64,000 nucleotides of DNA from Pseudomonas helmanticensis (GTDB lineage Bacteria; Pseudomonadota; Gammaproteobacteria; Pseudomonadales; Pseudomonadaceae). A program made the position numbers and the translations under genes. The stretch lies in contig NZ_FXUY01000001.1 of assembly GCF_900182985.1 (NCBI RefSeq), positions 3,906,001-3,970,000 on the forward strand, given 5' to 3'. Every line of letters begins with the position of its first letter. The first letter of the stretch is position 1. Positions 19,105 through 29,200 of this stretch are shown here, piece after piece. A model generated the notes under the pieces. The model ran no database searches. It worked only from the letters and a program-made list of their open reading frames with translations, and was not told where the DNA came from.

Positions 19105-19674
19105 TTAATTCGAGGTCTTGGCCATCTGCCGATCCGACGCTCGCCAGATCAATCGCGTGGTGTCATAGCCCTGCTGACGCGCCTTGCTCAGCAGTTCTTC
19201 ACGCACCACACCGTTGACGGTCGGCGTGCGTGAAAGCAGCCACAGGTACTTGCGACTCGGGTCGCCGACGATGGCGGTCTTGTAGTCATCGCTGACGTAC
19301 AGCACCCAGTATTCACCTTTCGCCACACCCGGAATCAGACGCGAGAACCAGGTATCGAACTCGACCCACAACTTGTCGGTTTTGCCCGGCACTTGTGGCG
19401 AGGCCGTGCCCTTCACTTCTTCCCATTGCCATTGCGGGGTCAAGCAGCGATTGAGCACCGCGACGTTGCCGTCAGGCTTGAGGGTGTAATGCGCTTCGGA
19501 TTGCGCGCAGTCGCGCTGGAAGTACATCGGCAAGCGCGCCAGTTCATACCAGGTGCCCTGATAACGTTTGAGATTGACGCTGTTGACGGTTTTCGGCGCC
19601 AACGGATCTACGCCGGAACTGGCGCAGCCGGCCAGTACCAGGCCGGCAAAAAGGACAAGCAATAACCGCTTCAT
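19105..19674 (-). CDS. blc: Outer-membrane lipocalin (Blc family)
   Basis: 189-aa lipocalin lipoprotein. Lipobox LAGC at about residues 14-17, then the lipocalin signature GTWYELARLPMYFQRDC and a C-terminal LIWRASDR. Blc proteins bind lysophospholipids at the outer membrane and are often stress-induced. Forms a likely operon with the small lipoprotein gene 30 bases upstream. Confidence 0.92.
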   Translation of the reverse strand: MKRLLLVLFAGLVLAGCASSGVDPLAPKTVNSVNLKRYQGTWYELARLPMYFQRDCAQSEAHYTLKPDGNVAVLNRCLTPQWQWEEVKGTASPQVPGKTDKLWVEFDTWFSRLIPGVAKGEYWVLYVSDDYKTAIVGDPSRKYLWLLSRTPTVNGVVREELLSKARQQGYDTTRLIWRASDRQMAKTSN

Positions 19675-19704
19675 TTTTCTTCTCCGTGGGCGCGAAGCCC
19701 CGGT

Positions 19705-19959
19705 TTACTTCAGGCCTTGGCCGGAAAACATCAGCACTTTGTCACCGGCGTACTGCACGCTGATAAAGCTGTTCTTGTCGCCCCAGGTGCAACTGGACAT
19801 GCCGAGCGCGCCCGAGCAATCAGTCGGTTTGCCGAGCAGGGTCTCGACTTCGGCCTTGGCCATGCCGGCCGAGAGCTTCGAATAGTTTTCCTGATTGACC
19901 TTGCTGCATGCGGCCAACAGCACGCAAAACGACAGAAGGGCGAGAGATCGCAGCGACAT
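19705..19959 (-). CDS. Small lipoprotein, BamE/SmpA-like fold
   Basis: 84 aa with lipobox LLAAC (Cys18) and the sequence LSAGMAKAEVETLLGKPTDC, typical of BamE/OmlA-like and DUF3862 domains. Function unknown; not itself BamE, which is longer. Precedes blc in the same orientation by 30 bases. Two further cysteines could form a disulfide. Confidence 0.85.
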   Translation of the reverse strand: MSLRSLALLSFCVLLAACSKVNQENYSKLSAGMAKAEVETLLGKPTDCSGALGMSSCTWGDKNSFISVQYAGDKVLMFSGQGLK

Positions 19960-20076
19960 GGTGTAACTCCTGGAACGAGGGGGGATGGCATGGTGCCAAC
20001 CAGAAGCTTAGAAGAGAAAACCCTCATCTGGTTCCGTGGGGCGAAGGCTATTTATTAGCCCGCCCGTCCGGCTTTT

Positions 20077-20084
20077 GCCGATAA
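20077..20084 (+). promoter_or_regulatory. Possible FliA (sigma28) -10 element
   Basis: GCCGATAA is a perfect sigma28 -10 box about 155 bases upstream of the chemoreceptor gene, as expected for motility-regulated receptors. The -35 (TAAA at 15-16 bases upstream) is not recognisable, so the call is tentative. Confidence 0.35.
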
Positions 20085-20240
20085 ATCAGACACTTTGTAG
20101 GGCTATTGAGCATTTCGTCGCATTTCGCAAAAGACGCCTAATCTTTGGCGCGCGGCGGTCGAAATAAGAGCAGCGCAAAGCCCCCGAGTGTGGCAAATTG
20201 CCGCCCTTTCTTGACCAGCCCCTTCGCGGTAGTTCATTCG

Positions 20241-22133
20241 ATGACCAGAAACATGAAATTCAGCCACAAGATCTTGTTGGCTGCCGCCCTCGTGGTGGCC
20301 GTTGCGTTCGCCTGTTTCATTTTCTTCAACGACTATCGACAGCGCGAAGCTTTGAGCAGCAGCACCGAAGCCTCGATGCAGGAACTGGGCAGCCTGACCA
20401 CCAGCAACATTCAAACATGGCTGGAAAGCCGCATTCAGTTGCTGCAATCGCTGTCGCAGCAAGTGGCTGTCGACGGCAATGCCCCGGCCAGCCTGAAACG
20501 CATCATCGACCTGCCCGCTTACACCGGCAATTTCCAGCTCAGCTACTTCGGTGGCGCCGACGGCGTGATGTTCTCGGTACCGGCCGGCAACCGCGCCCCG
20601 GATTACGATCCACGCGCCCGTGGCTGGTACAAGGCGGCCAACAGCGCGCAGCAGACCATCGTCACCGAACCGTACATCGCCGCCTCCTCGGGCAAACTGG
20701 TGATCACCGTCGCCACTCCGGTACAGCGCCAGGGCCAGATGCTCGGCGTTGCCGGTGCCGACATCGACCTGACCAGCGTCAGCGCGATCATCAACTCGCT
20801 GAACTTCGGCGGCCACGGTCATGCGTTCATCGTCAGCAGCGAGGGCAAGATCCTGATTCACCCGGACAGCAAACTGGTGCTCAAGACCCTCGCCGAGGCG
20901 TACCCGAACGGTGCACCGAAAGTCAGCCCGGGGCTGAAAGAAGTCGAGTTCGACGGCAAGACTCAGTTGATCTCCTTCACCCACGTCAACGGCGTGCCAT
21001 CGGCCGACTGGTACGTGGCGCTAGTGCTCGACAAAGACACCGCGTTCGCGATGCTCAGCGAATTTCGCACCTCGGCGTTGATCGCCATGGTCATTGCCGT
21101 GGTGATCATCATCGCCCTGCTCGGCATGCTCATCCGCGTGTTGATGCAACCGCTGCTGACCATGGGCCGCGCCATGCACGACATCGCTGAAGGTGAAGGC
21201 GATCTGACCAAGCGTCTGGAGATTCACGGCAACGATGAATTCGGCGCATTGGGCACTTCGTTCAACCGCTTCGTCGAACGTATTCACACCTCGATTCGCG
21301 AAGTGTCCTCGGCCACCGGCCAGGTCAACGAAGTCGCCCTGCGCGTGGTCGCCGCGTCGAACTCGTCGATGTACAACTCCGACCAGCAAGCCACTCGCAC
21401 CAACAGCGTCGCCGCCGCGATCAACCAACTCGGCGCCGCCGCGCAGGAAATCGCCCAGAACGCCGCCCTCGCCTCGCAGCATTCAAGCGATGCGCGCAGC
21501 CTCGCGGTGGACGGTCAGCAAGTGGTGGATAAAACCATCCAGGCCATGCAGCAGCTGTCGGCGAAGATCAGCGATTCGTGCGGCAACATCGAAACCCTGA
21601 ACAGCAACACGGTGAACATCGGCCAGATTCTCGAAGTGATCACCAGCATTTCCCAGCAGACCAACCTGCTCGCACTCAACGCCGCGATCGAAGCGGCGCG
21701 TGCCGGCGAGGCCGGTCGTGGTTTCGCCGTGGTTGCCGATGAGGTGCGCAACCTCGCGCACCGCACTCAGGATTCGGCGCAGCAAGTGCAGAAGATGATC
21801 GAAGAGCTGCAAGTCGGCGCGCGGCAGGCGGTCAGCATCATGACCGAGAGCCAGCGCGAGAGCGAAAGCAGCGTCGGCATCGCCAACCAAGCCGGCGAAC
21901 GCTTGGGCAGCGTGACCCAGCGCATCGGCGAGATCGACGGGATGAACCAGTCGGTGGCAACTGCGACCGAAGAACAGACCGCTGTGGTCGAGTCGATCAA
22001 CGTCGATATCAACGAGATCAACACACTGAATCAGGAAGGTGTGGAGAACTTGCAGGCGACGTTGCGCGCGTGCTCGGATCTGGAGCAGCAGGCGGCGCGC
22101 CTGAAGCAATTGGTCGGTAGTTTCCGCATTTAA
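20241..22133 (+). CDS. Methyl-accepting chemotaxis protein, dCache amino-acid receptor type
   Basis: 630-aa chemoreceptor: TM1 about residues 11-30, periplasmic dCache_1 domain about 33-275, TM2 about 278-300, HAMP about 300-355, then a signalling domain with the hairpin tip [23 protein letters not shown] chosen at 20241 ([13 protein letters not shown]). The amino-acid-binding residues I recall for P. aeruginosa PctA (Tyr121, Arg126, Trp128, Tyr129, Tyr144, Asp173) align with exact spacing to Tyr122, Arg127, Trp129, Tyr130, Tyr145 and Asp174. So a PctA/B/C-like L-amino-acid sensor is inferred. No C-terminal NWETF-like pentapeptide is present. Confidence 0.93.
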   Translation: MTRNMKFSHKILLAAALVVAVAFACFIFFNDYRQREALSSSTEASMQELGSLTTSNIQTWLESRIQLLQSLSQQVAVDGNAPASLKRIIDLPAYTGNFQLSYFGGADGVMFSVPAGNRAPDYDPRARGWYKAANSAQQTIVTEPYIAASSGKLVITVATPVQRQGQMLGVAGADIDLTSVSAIINSLNFGGHGHAFIVSSEGKILIHPDSKLVLKTLAEAYPNGAPKVSPGLKEVEFDGKTQLISFTHVNGVPSADWYVALVLDKDTAFAMLSEFRTSALIAMVIAVVIIIALLGMLIRVLMQPLLTMGRAMHDIAEGEGDLTKRLEIHGNDEFGALGTSFNRFVERIHTSIREVSSATGQVNEVALRVVAASNSSMYNSDQQATRTNSVAAAINQLGAAAQEIAQNAALASQHSSDARSLAVDGQQVVDKTIQAMQQLSAKISDSCGNIETLNSNTVNIGQILEVITSISQQTNLLALNAAIEAARAGEAGRGFAVVADEVRNLAHRTQDSAQQVQKMIEELQVGARQAVSIMTESQRESESSVGIANQAGERLGSVTQRIGEIDGMNQSVATATEEQTAVVESINVDINEINTLNQEGVENLQATLRACSDLEQQAARLKQLVGSFRI

Positions 22134-22146
22134 GCGGTGCTGGATC

Positions 22147-22236
22147 TGTCGCCTTCGCGAGCAAGCTCGGCTCCTACAGTGGTTCTGTATCGCTCACAGA
22201 TATCCTGTAGGAGCCGAGCTTGCTCGCGAAGGCGAC
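22147..22236. repeat. REPIN, family C (variant)
   Basis: Long stem TGTCGCCTTCGCGAGCAAGC with its inverse, core about 25 bases; immediately follows the chemoreceptor stop. The variant reads CAAGCTCGGCTCC instead of CAGGCTCGCTCC, on both arms. Confidence 0.92.
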
Positions 22237-22302
22237 ATCAGCGACGAAGGAATGTGGAAATTGGAACACGTTGGTCACCTCGCACTGACGCTGGACTGAA
22301 TT

Positions 22303-22320
22303 AGGACTAAACTCAGTCCT
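22303..22320. promoter_or_regulatory. Candidate operator of the toxin-antitoxin operon
   Basis: AGGACT-N6-AGTCCT inverted repeat 23 bases before the antitoxin ATG, with a related GGACTGAA just upstream. Position and symmetry fit an autoregulatory site for a YefM/Phd-type antitoxin. Confidence 0.5.
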
Positions 22321-22343
22321 GTTCAATTTGACGGGGTTCAATC

Positions 22344-22616
22344 ATGAAGCTTTCATCACAAATCAAACCGATCAGTTACCTGAAAAGCCACACGGCCGAA
22401 ATCGTCAAATCCATCACAGAAAGCCGCGAGCCGCTGGTAATCACTCAAAACGGTGAAGCCAAGCTAGTGGTTATGGATGTGAAAAGCTTTGAAGAGCAAG
22501 AAGGCACGATGGCTTTGTTGAAACTGTTGGCGATGGGTAATCGGGAGATTGAGGAAGGCAAGTTCAGTGATGCTGAAGATGTCTTTGCCGAACTGGACAA
22601 GGCCGATCATCAATGA
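22344..22616 (+). CDS. Antitoxin, Phd/YefM family
   Basis: 90 aa. The N-terminal half (ISYLKSHTAEIVKSI, LVITQNGEAKLVVMDVKSFE) is the Phd/YefM DNA-binding fold; the acidic C-terminal tail would neutralise the toxin. ATGA overlap with the next gene shows coupled translation. Base composition of the pair is visibly more AT-rich than neighbouring core genes, consistent with transfer. Partner toxin is RelE/ParE type. Confidence 0.9.
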   Translation: MKLSSQIKPISYLKSHTAEIVKSITESREPLVITQNGEAKLVVMDVKSFEEQEGTMALLKLLAMGNREIEEGKFSDAEDVFAELDKADHQ

Positions 22617-22945
22617 GTTTAAAGGTCGTTATTCTCCAGTCCGCACAAGCAGATCTCAAAGAACTTCGCACCTACCTCGTCAGACAGTTCTCAAGCCAAA
22701 TTTGGCAAAGCACTTATGCCGATCTCAAGACTGCAATTTTTGGTCTCGCAGATCTGCCTTATTCAGGATCAATCCCCGAAGAAATCGAAAAGCTCAATCT
22801 CTGCCAATACCGCCAGATTGTTTTGGGAATGAACCGGATTATTTATGAGGTGCGAGAAAAAACCGTTTTCATCCATATCATTGTCGATACGCGAAAAAGC
22901 CTGCCGGCCCTGTTGATGAAACGGCTTCTACGAGGCAACCCTTGA
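22613..22945 (+). CDS. Toxin, RelE/ParE superfamily
   Basis: 110 aa; begins MSLKVVILQSAQADLKELRTYL and ends with the family pattern YRQIVLGMNRIIYEV...IHIIVDTRKSLPALLMKRLL. RelE members cleave mRNA on the ribosome, ParE members poison gyrase; the sequence alone does not decide which. Two bases separate its stop from the convergent DUF924 gene. Confidence 0.88.
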   Translation: MSLKVVILQSAQADLKELRTYLVRQFSSQIWQSTYADLKTAIFGLADLPYSGSIPEEIEKLNLCQYRQIVLGMNRIIYEVREKTVFIHIIVDTRKSLPALLMKRLLRGNP

Positions 22946-22946
22946 T

Positions 22947-23549
22947 TTAGAACCGTGACCCAGGCTGACCGAGAAACACCAACTCCTCAGCCGTAGACTC
23001 GCGCCCCAACACCGCATTGCGATGCGGAAACCGGCCAAACCGCGCGATCACCTGCTGATGCCGCTCGGCATAATCCAGATTATCCGCAAACACCGCCCGC
23101 TCAGATTCCGGCTGTTCAGCCACCAGTTCGATAAACCGGGAAATCGCCTCGTTCTGCACCGCGAGGTTTTCGCAGTGTTCGAACACCAGATAAATGAATA
23201 CGCGCTGAATCGGCCTCAACTGCCGATCAAAGTCCGCAGCAATGCCTTGGGCGACGAGTTTCTGCGCGCGCAGATCACCGGAAAACGCTTTGGGAGTGTC
23301 GCGAAAGATCATTCGCGGCAGTTGATCAAGCAGTAACACCAGCGCCAGCCAACCTTCGGGACATTGCGTCCACTCGGTCAATTCGCCAGCCAGGGCCTGA
23401 TCGACAAAGACCCCGAAACGCGTCTGCGCTTCGAGGTCTTGGCTGTCTCGCTTACCGAACCACAACTTGCCCTTGTCAGCCGATATCTCGTCGGGGGATT
23501 CGGCGTGTCCGAACCACCAATCGAGCAACGGCTGCCAGGGCGCGGTCAT
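22947..23549 (-). CDS. DUF924 family protein
   Basis: 200 aa, begins MTAPWQPLLDWWFGHAESPDEISADKGKLWFG and contains the family's LPRMIFRDTPKAFSGD region and FIYLVFEHCENLAVQN. The DUF924 family has a TPR-like helical fold; no biochemical role is established to my knowledge. Three bases downstream of fbp on the same strand, so probably co-transcribed. Confidence 0.9.
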   Translation of the reverse strand: MTAPWQPLLDWWFGHAESPDEISADKGKLWFGKRDSQDLEAQTRFGVFVDQALAGELTEWTQCPEGWLALVLLLDQLPRMIFRDTPKAFSGDLRAQKLVAQGIAADFDRQLRPIQRVFIYLVFEHCENLAVQNEAISRFIELVAEQPESERAVFADNLDYAERHQQVIARFGRFPHRNAVLGRESTAEELVFLGQPGSRF

Positions 23550-23552
23550 GGT

Positions 23553-24563
23553 TTATTCCTTGTGGTAGGCCGTAGCGCGTGCGACTTCTTCTTTCGAACC
23601 GAGGAATACCGCTACACGCTGGTGCAGGCCTTCCGGCTGGATGTCGAGAATGCGCTGGTGACCGTCGGTGGACGCGCCGCCCGCTTGTTCCACCAGGAAC
23701 GACATCGGGTTGGCTTCATACATCAGACGCAGTTTGCCTGGCTTGGATGGCTCACGGCTGTCGCGCGGGTACATGAACAGACCGCCACGGGTCAGGATTC
23801 GGTGTACGTCGGCAACCATCGCCGCGACCCAACGCATGTTGTAGTTCTTTTTCAGCGGACCTTCTTCACCGGCCAGCAGCTCGCCCACGTAGCGTTGTAC
23901 CGGGGCTTCCCAGTGACGCTGGTTAGACATGTTGATGGCGAATTCCTGGGTCGATTCAGGAATGGTGATGTTTTCGTGAGTCAGCACGAAGCTGCCCATT
24001 TCACGGTCCAGGGTGAAACCTTTGACGCCGTCGCCCAAGGTCAGGATCAGCATGGTTTGCGGGCCGTAGATCGCGTAACCGGCGGCAACCTGTTGGGTGC
24101 CTGGCTGCAGGAACGCTTTCTCGTTCAGCGGCTCGTTCTGGCTCAGGTATTCGTTCGGGCAACGCAATACCGAGAAGATGGTGCCGACCGGGGCGTTGAT
24201 GTCGATGTTCGACGAACCGTCCAGTGGGTCGAATACCAGCAGGTACGCGCCTTTCGGGTATTTGCCCGGGATCTGGTAGGCATTGTCCATTTCTTCGGAC
24301 GCCATGCCGGCCAGGTGACCGCCCCATTCGTTGGCTTCGAGCAGGATCTCGTTGGAGATCACGTCGAGCTTCTTCTGCACTTCGCCCTGAACGTTTTCGG
24401 TGCCCATGCTGCCCAGAACACCACCCAGGGCGCCTTTGGACACGGCGTGGTTGATCTCCTTGCAGGCACGCGCCACCACTTCGATCAGGAAACGCAGATC
24501 GGCAGGAGTGTTATTGCTGCGGGTCTGCTCAATCAAATAGCGACTCAGGGTAACGCGGGACAT
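23553..24563 (-). CDS. fbp: Class 1 fructose-1,6-bisphosphatase
   Basis: Gluconeogenic hydrolysis of fructose-1,6-bisphosphate to fructose-6-phosphate. 336 aa, standard length. Metal site [16 protein letters not shown] at about residues 110-125 and substrate-binding [19 protein letters not shown] near the C-terminus are intact. Cytosolic. Gluconeogenesis is essential for growth on amino acids such as the histidine handled by the nearby hut operon. ATG at 24561-24563. The 331-base gap upstream contains only a family C REPIN. Confidence 0.96.
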   Translation of the reverse strand: MSRVTLSRYLIEQTRSNNTPADLRFLIEVVARACKEINHAVSKGALGGVLGSMGTENVQGEVQKKLDVISNEILLEANEWGGHLAGMASEEMDNAYQIPGKYPKGAYLLVFDPLDGSSNIDINAPVGTIFSVLRCPNEYLSQNEPLNEKAFLQPGTQQVAAGYAIYGPQTMLILTLGDGVKGFTLDREMGSFVLTHENITIPESTQEFAINMSNQRHWEAPVQRYVGELLAGEEGPLKKNYNMRWVAAMVADVHRILTRGGLFMYPRDSREPSKPGKLRLMYEANPMSFLVEQAGGASTDGHQRILDIQPEGLHQRVAVFLGSKEEVARATAYHKE

Positions 24564-24789
24564 GGACGGCTCCGGTGGAATGGGGGGCTAAAAACCCGCG
24601 CAGTTTACAGGGAGTCTGAAAACGTAGCGAGCGAAGACGCCCGGTAACGTGCGTTGGGGTGTAATTGCCTGCATGAGACGTGATTGTCGGTGGAGAGTTC
24701 AGGTAGCGGGTTTAGCGTAGACCGGTTCGGGACGGGTGGTGCAGGGTACGCGCGACAGTTTATGGATTTTTGTTGTTTTGGAAAACGCT

Positions 24790-24872
24790 ATCGCGAGCAG
24801 GCTCACTCCTACAGTTGACGGTATTCCAACTGAAGAAATGTGATCCCCTGTAGGAGTGAGCCTGCTCGCGAT
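24790..24872. repeat. REPIN, family C (TATCGCGAGCAGGCTCACTC variant)
   Basis: Inverted pair with CGCGAGCAGGCTCACTCCTA arms. It is followed at 24875-24889 by GGGTGC-GCA-GCACCC, a 6-bp hairpin just past the DUF3999 stop that may serve as a transcript end. Confidence 0.92.
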
Positions 24873-24894
24873 CGGGTGCGCAGCACCCGCCTTT

Positions 24895-26259
24895 TCAGGA
24901 ATTGGCAGGAGGCTTACGCAACAAGCTAAACGCCATCGCCCCGAGAAAAACCACACTCAACAACAGCACTGCCCACAACCCGATCTTCTTCCAATTGGTC
25001 TCAGCCACCGCTGCCGTGATCGCCGTCGAAGTCTGCGTAGCCACCACCTCACCCTGCACCGCAGCCTTGCCCAACGTCGCCAGTTTCTCCGGTTTGAAAT
25101 CCGGGATCAGCGTCGTCAACGGCAGATTCGCCGTCTTCACACTCGCATTGCCCAACGCCAGACTGTACGGCCCATCGCCCCGCGCAAGGAATATCACCTG
25201 CGTCGCCCGCACCGCATATTTCACGCTCGGCGCCTGCTCACCGAGACCGCCGCCGCGCTCATCCACTGTCAGCTTCAACTGCTGCACGGTCTGCCCATAG
25301 AGCTGCAATTCGTTCTGCACCACGTCCTCGCCATTCTGGGTCAGGCGATAGAGCAAACCATTGCTCAGCGGTTGCCACGGCAGACTGCTTTCGCGTCGCC
25401 CCGCCAGGGTCACTGGCGCCAGACTGTTCGGCTGTTTCAGTTCAACCTGCACCCGCTCGACGTTCAGTCCCATCGGCAATTGCCAGGTGTATTCCCCGGA
25501 CTTGGCGCTGCTGCCGGCCAATGCCTGCGACCAGACCAACGGCAGCGGAAGATTGCGCGGGTCGCTGCTTTTCAGCTGTGCCGCCGTGAGGATCGGCGCC
25601 GAAGTCGGCGACTCCCACAGCAAGCGCACATAGCGCGCCGATTGCCCCGGCAACGTCACCTCATGCTGCTCGATACGTTCATCAGAAAAAGTCAGCCGTG
25701 CAACCTGACCTTCGCCCCACGGTTGCCAATGCTGCAAGTCATCGCTGGCTTCGATGCTGAAGCGCTGAAAGCCGTCGCGCTCGCTGGTCCAGTCGAGGAT
25801 CAATTGCTGCAACGGCGCCTTGATCGCGCTGGCATCGAGCAGCCAGCCGCGCAACACTTCTTCACCCGCCTCCAACTGGCTGGACGGTTGCACTTCTACC
25901 AGCGTGCCGTTGGTGGTCGATTGCACGCGCACATTCGGCGCGCGCTCACTGGCATCGGCGGCGTTGTACAGCGGGAACCATTTCACCTCGTGCAACTGGC
26001 CATCGTCGCGGGTCTGCGCCGACTCGCGCGCCAGGGCGTAAGCCTGCGGTTCGCCAGCGGCATTGAACACGCGCAGATCACTGAGATCGGTCTGGCGCGC
26101 CTGCAATTGCACGTTCAGCGGCAATTCGAGGCGGTACCACGGGCCGTTGCCGCTGACCGCCAGCGGCACCTGCGTGGCAAAGTCCGCCGGTTTTTCCTGG
26201 GCGCTGGCCGCCAGCATCACGCCCAACGCCAACCAACCCGGATTTCGCATGCGACTCAA
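24895..26259 (-). CDS. DUF3999 membrane-anchored protein
   Basis: 454 aa. I retain the TTG at 26257-26259 because GGAG lies 7 bases upstream; an ATG three codons later is the alternative. Signal peptide (WLALGVMLAASAQ) at about residues 9-21, a large beta-rich region resembling discoidin-like folds (DWTSERDGFQRFSIEASDDLQHWQPW), and one C-terminal TM helix (WAVLLLSVVFLGAMAFSLL). Function unknown. Stop of DUF2339 overlaps its start, so the two are translationally coupled and probably form one envelope complex. Confidence 0.88.
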   Translation of the reverse strand: MSRMRNPGWLALGVMLAASAQEKPADFATQVPLAVSGNGPWYRLELPLNVQLQARQTDLSDLRVFNAAGEPQAYALARESAQTRDDGQLHEVKWFPLYNAADASERAPNVRVQSTTNGTLVEVQPSSQLEAGEEVLRGWLLDASAIKAPLQQLILDWTSERDGFQRFSIEASDDLQHWQPWGEGQVARLTFSDERIEQHEVTLPGQSARYVRLLWESPTSAPILTAAQLKSSDPRNLPLPLVWSQALAGSSAKSGEYTWQLPMGLNVERVQVELKQPNSLAPVTLAGRRESSLPWQPLSNGLLYRLTQNGEDVVQNELQLYGQTVQQLKLTVDERGGGLGEQAPSVKYAVRATQVIFLARGDGPYSLALGNASVKTANLPLTTLIPDFKPEKLATLGKAAVQGEVVATQTSTAITAAVAETNWKKIGLWAVLLLSVVFLGAMAFSLLRKPPANS

Positions 26260-29200
26260 GATGAAACTCCTTCGGTGTCCGGGGCCGGTTTGTCCGCCAC
26301 CGGCTCAGCCTCGACGCGTTTGGGCGGCAGTGGCGCGAAATAACCGACCACCAGCAGCAACACGCCAACGCCGATAAACGAGACGATCCGGGCGAGGCCG
26401 CCACGGTTGCTCAGTTCGACAAAAATCAGTTTGGCCACCACCAGCGCAATCAGCGCTGCGCCGATCAGCCAGACTTCGCGGCGATGGCGCAGATGTCCGC
26501 CGATCATCAGCCCGAGCGCCATTAGCGTCCAGACGATCGACAACCCGGCCTGCACCAGCATCGAGGCGAGCAGCGTATCCAGTTCGAACGGAATCCCCGC
26601 CCAATGGTGCGCGGCGCGGGTGACCAGCGCAGTACAGAAGGCGAACAACGAAACCCCGGCGATCAGTTGCGTGGCGTAATCGGCATAGTCCTGACGAATC
26701 GACAATTGCGAAATCGCACTGCGCGACCACACGTAAACGCCGAACAGTGCGAACAGCAAGCCCAACTCCAACGGGTTAAGCAGCGGCACGTACGGCAACG
26801 GTTCGGCGTTGCCATCGCTGACGCCATTCGCCAGCCAGAACCACGCGAGCATCAGCACCGCCAACGGCACGGCGGCGTAGAAGCGGTACTCGCGGGCAAA
26901 CGCAGCAACTGGCCACGGCCAGGTGCGCGGGGCCGCCGCCAGCAGCAGATACAGACTCGGCAGAATCGCCCAACCCAGCCAGCGCCAAGCGTTGTATTGC
27001 TCGGACAACAGCAGCAGGCCGTAACGCAATTCCAGCGCCAGCACGCCGATCAGCAGCCAGCAGCCGAGTACATGCGCCGTGCTCAAGGCCCGCGCGGGCA
27101 ACATCGGCGCCAAGCGTCGCAGACTGAAGAAATGCACGGCGAATACCGCCGCCCACGCCAGCCAACCGAAATCCGCCGCCGGGTGATAACGCGAATGCCA
27201 CGCGCCGATCAGGATCAATCCAGCCGCCGGAATCAGCAACGTGCAGAGCAATCCCAGCGCCGGCCATTTCAGGCGTAGCGACAGCAGCGTCCACAGCGCC
27301 ACGCTCACAGCGGCCACCAGCAGCAATAACGTGCCTTGCAGATTAGGCGAGGCAAAACGCAGTACTTCACTCACCCACGCCAGCGTCCACCAACCGGCGC
27401 CCCACACCAGTAACACTTCGGACAGGCGCTGCAAACTCAACGCATCAAATGCCGAGGCGTGATTGCCCAGTTGCAGGCGCCACGCTCCGATCATTGCCGC
27501 CAGACCCAACACCAGCGGCGTCCAGAATCCGCCATGCGCCAACGGTTTCAGACCTTCGCTGGACAACGGCCCGAGAAGCTCGGGACCGGCAAACAAAAAC
27601 GCCGCGCCGCCAATCACCTGCAACAGCAGACCGAAGACAAAACTCACACGCTGCTTGAGGTACAGGCTCAGCCAGATGATCAGCAGACCACTCGCCGCCC
27701 ACACCGCGCTCGCGGTTTGCCACGGCAGCACGAACAGCACCGCCAGATTGATCAGCACCAGACCGGCCAGCAGCACCACCGACAGACCGCGCAACAGGCG
27801 CACGTCGTTGCGCACCATTTCATCGCGCGCCGCCAGCAGCATGCCGGCGATCAACGCCAGACCGATCAACGAAGCACTGAGCAAACCGCTCCAGCCGGCG
27901 CTGAACACCGCTGCCGAATCCTGCCCCGCGCCTTGCAGACGCAACAGGAACAACGCGCCGCCCAGCAACTGCACGGCAAATGCGCTGAACAGGAACGTGC
28001 GCGACTGAATCCGCAGGCCGACAAACAATGTCGCCAACCCGGCCAGCGCCCAACTGATCGCCGTGCCTTGCGTGAAGAAAAACAGCGGCGCCAGCAGGTA
28101 AAGGAAGGTCAGGCCCAAGCCCGCCAACACCGGCAAACCTTGGCGCTCCCATGGCGAGGTCTGTTGCGGCGCAGCTTTGCGCACCTGGTAGAAACTGAAC
28201 AGCAACGCGACGCCAAGCATCAGTGCACCCAGCGCAGCACCGTCGAGCAAACTGCTTTCGCCGACGCGCAATTGACTGAGGAACGCCAATGCCGAGCCCA
28301 GTTGCAGCAGCAAGGCGAACGCCCGGGCGAACGGCCGCTGCTGACGCAAACCGAGCCAGAGAATCCCCGCGCCTTCCACCGCCCACGCCGCCGACGTCCA
28401 GCGTGCATCCAGCCCCAGCGGAATCGCCAGACTGGCGAAAATCACCCCGAGCGCGAGACAGGTTTCACCCAGAAGCAGCGCGCGACCGCCCATCAACACC
28501 TTGGCCAGCGCCATGTAGATCATGCCCAGCGCGAGCGCACTGAACGCGGCGGCAAATTCCAGATGCTGCACCAGCGCGAACTGCAAACCGAAGCCAATAA
28601 TCGGCGGGCCGAACAACAGGGTGCCGTCGACGTAATCGCCCTTGCGCGCCGACCAGTGCAGCAGTGCCTCACGGTCGCCATTCGCCGGGGCGTCGGGTAT
28701 GTCGAGCAGTTTGCGTCGAGCGAACAACAGGCCGATGGCGAGGTACATCAGGAAAAACAGAATCAGAAACGGCTCGGTGCTCCACAGCAACTCTGGTGCA
28801 TACGAACGCAGGCCCCAGGCGAAACCGATGCCGAAGGTGCCGACGAAACCGATCAGGTTGAGCAGACGCCAGGCCTTGAACCAGGCAATCGCGAGGATAC
28901 CGGCATTGAGCAAGGCGAAATAACTGAACAGCGCGACGTGGTTGCCGGCACCGGTCGAAGTGAGGATCGGTGCGGCGAATCCGCCCAATGCGGCCACCGC
29001 CGCCAACGCAAGCGAGTCCTGGGTGATGGCGAGAATCGCCGAGAACACCGTCACCGCGACCAGCAAGCCCAGCGCGGCAGAGGGATCGAGCAACGGATGC
29101 AGGCGCATCGCCGCAAACACCGTCAGGTACAGCACCGCAATCCCGGTGCCTTGCAGCATCAGCGCATAACTGCTGTTGCGCTGCCGCAGCCACCAGCCCA

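Noticed and set aside
20058..20084. Complete FliA promoter for the chemoreceptor
   Set aside because: The -10 GCCGATAA is perfect but no TAAA element occurs at the required distance; kept only as a tentative -10 feature.
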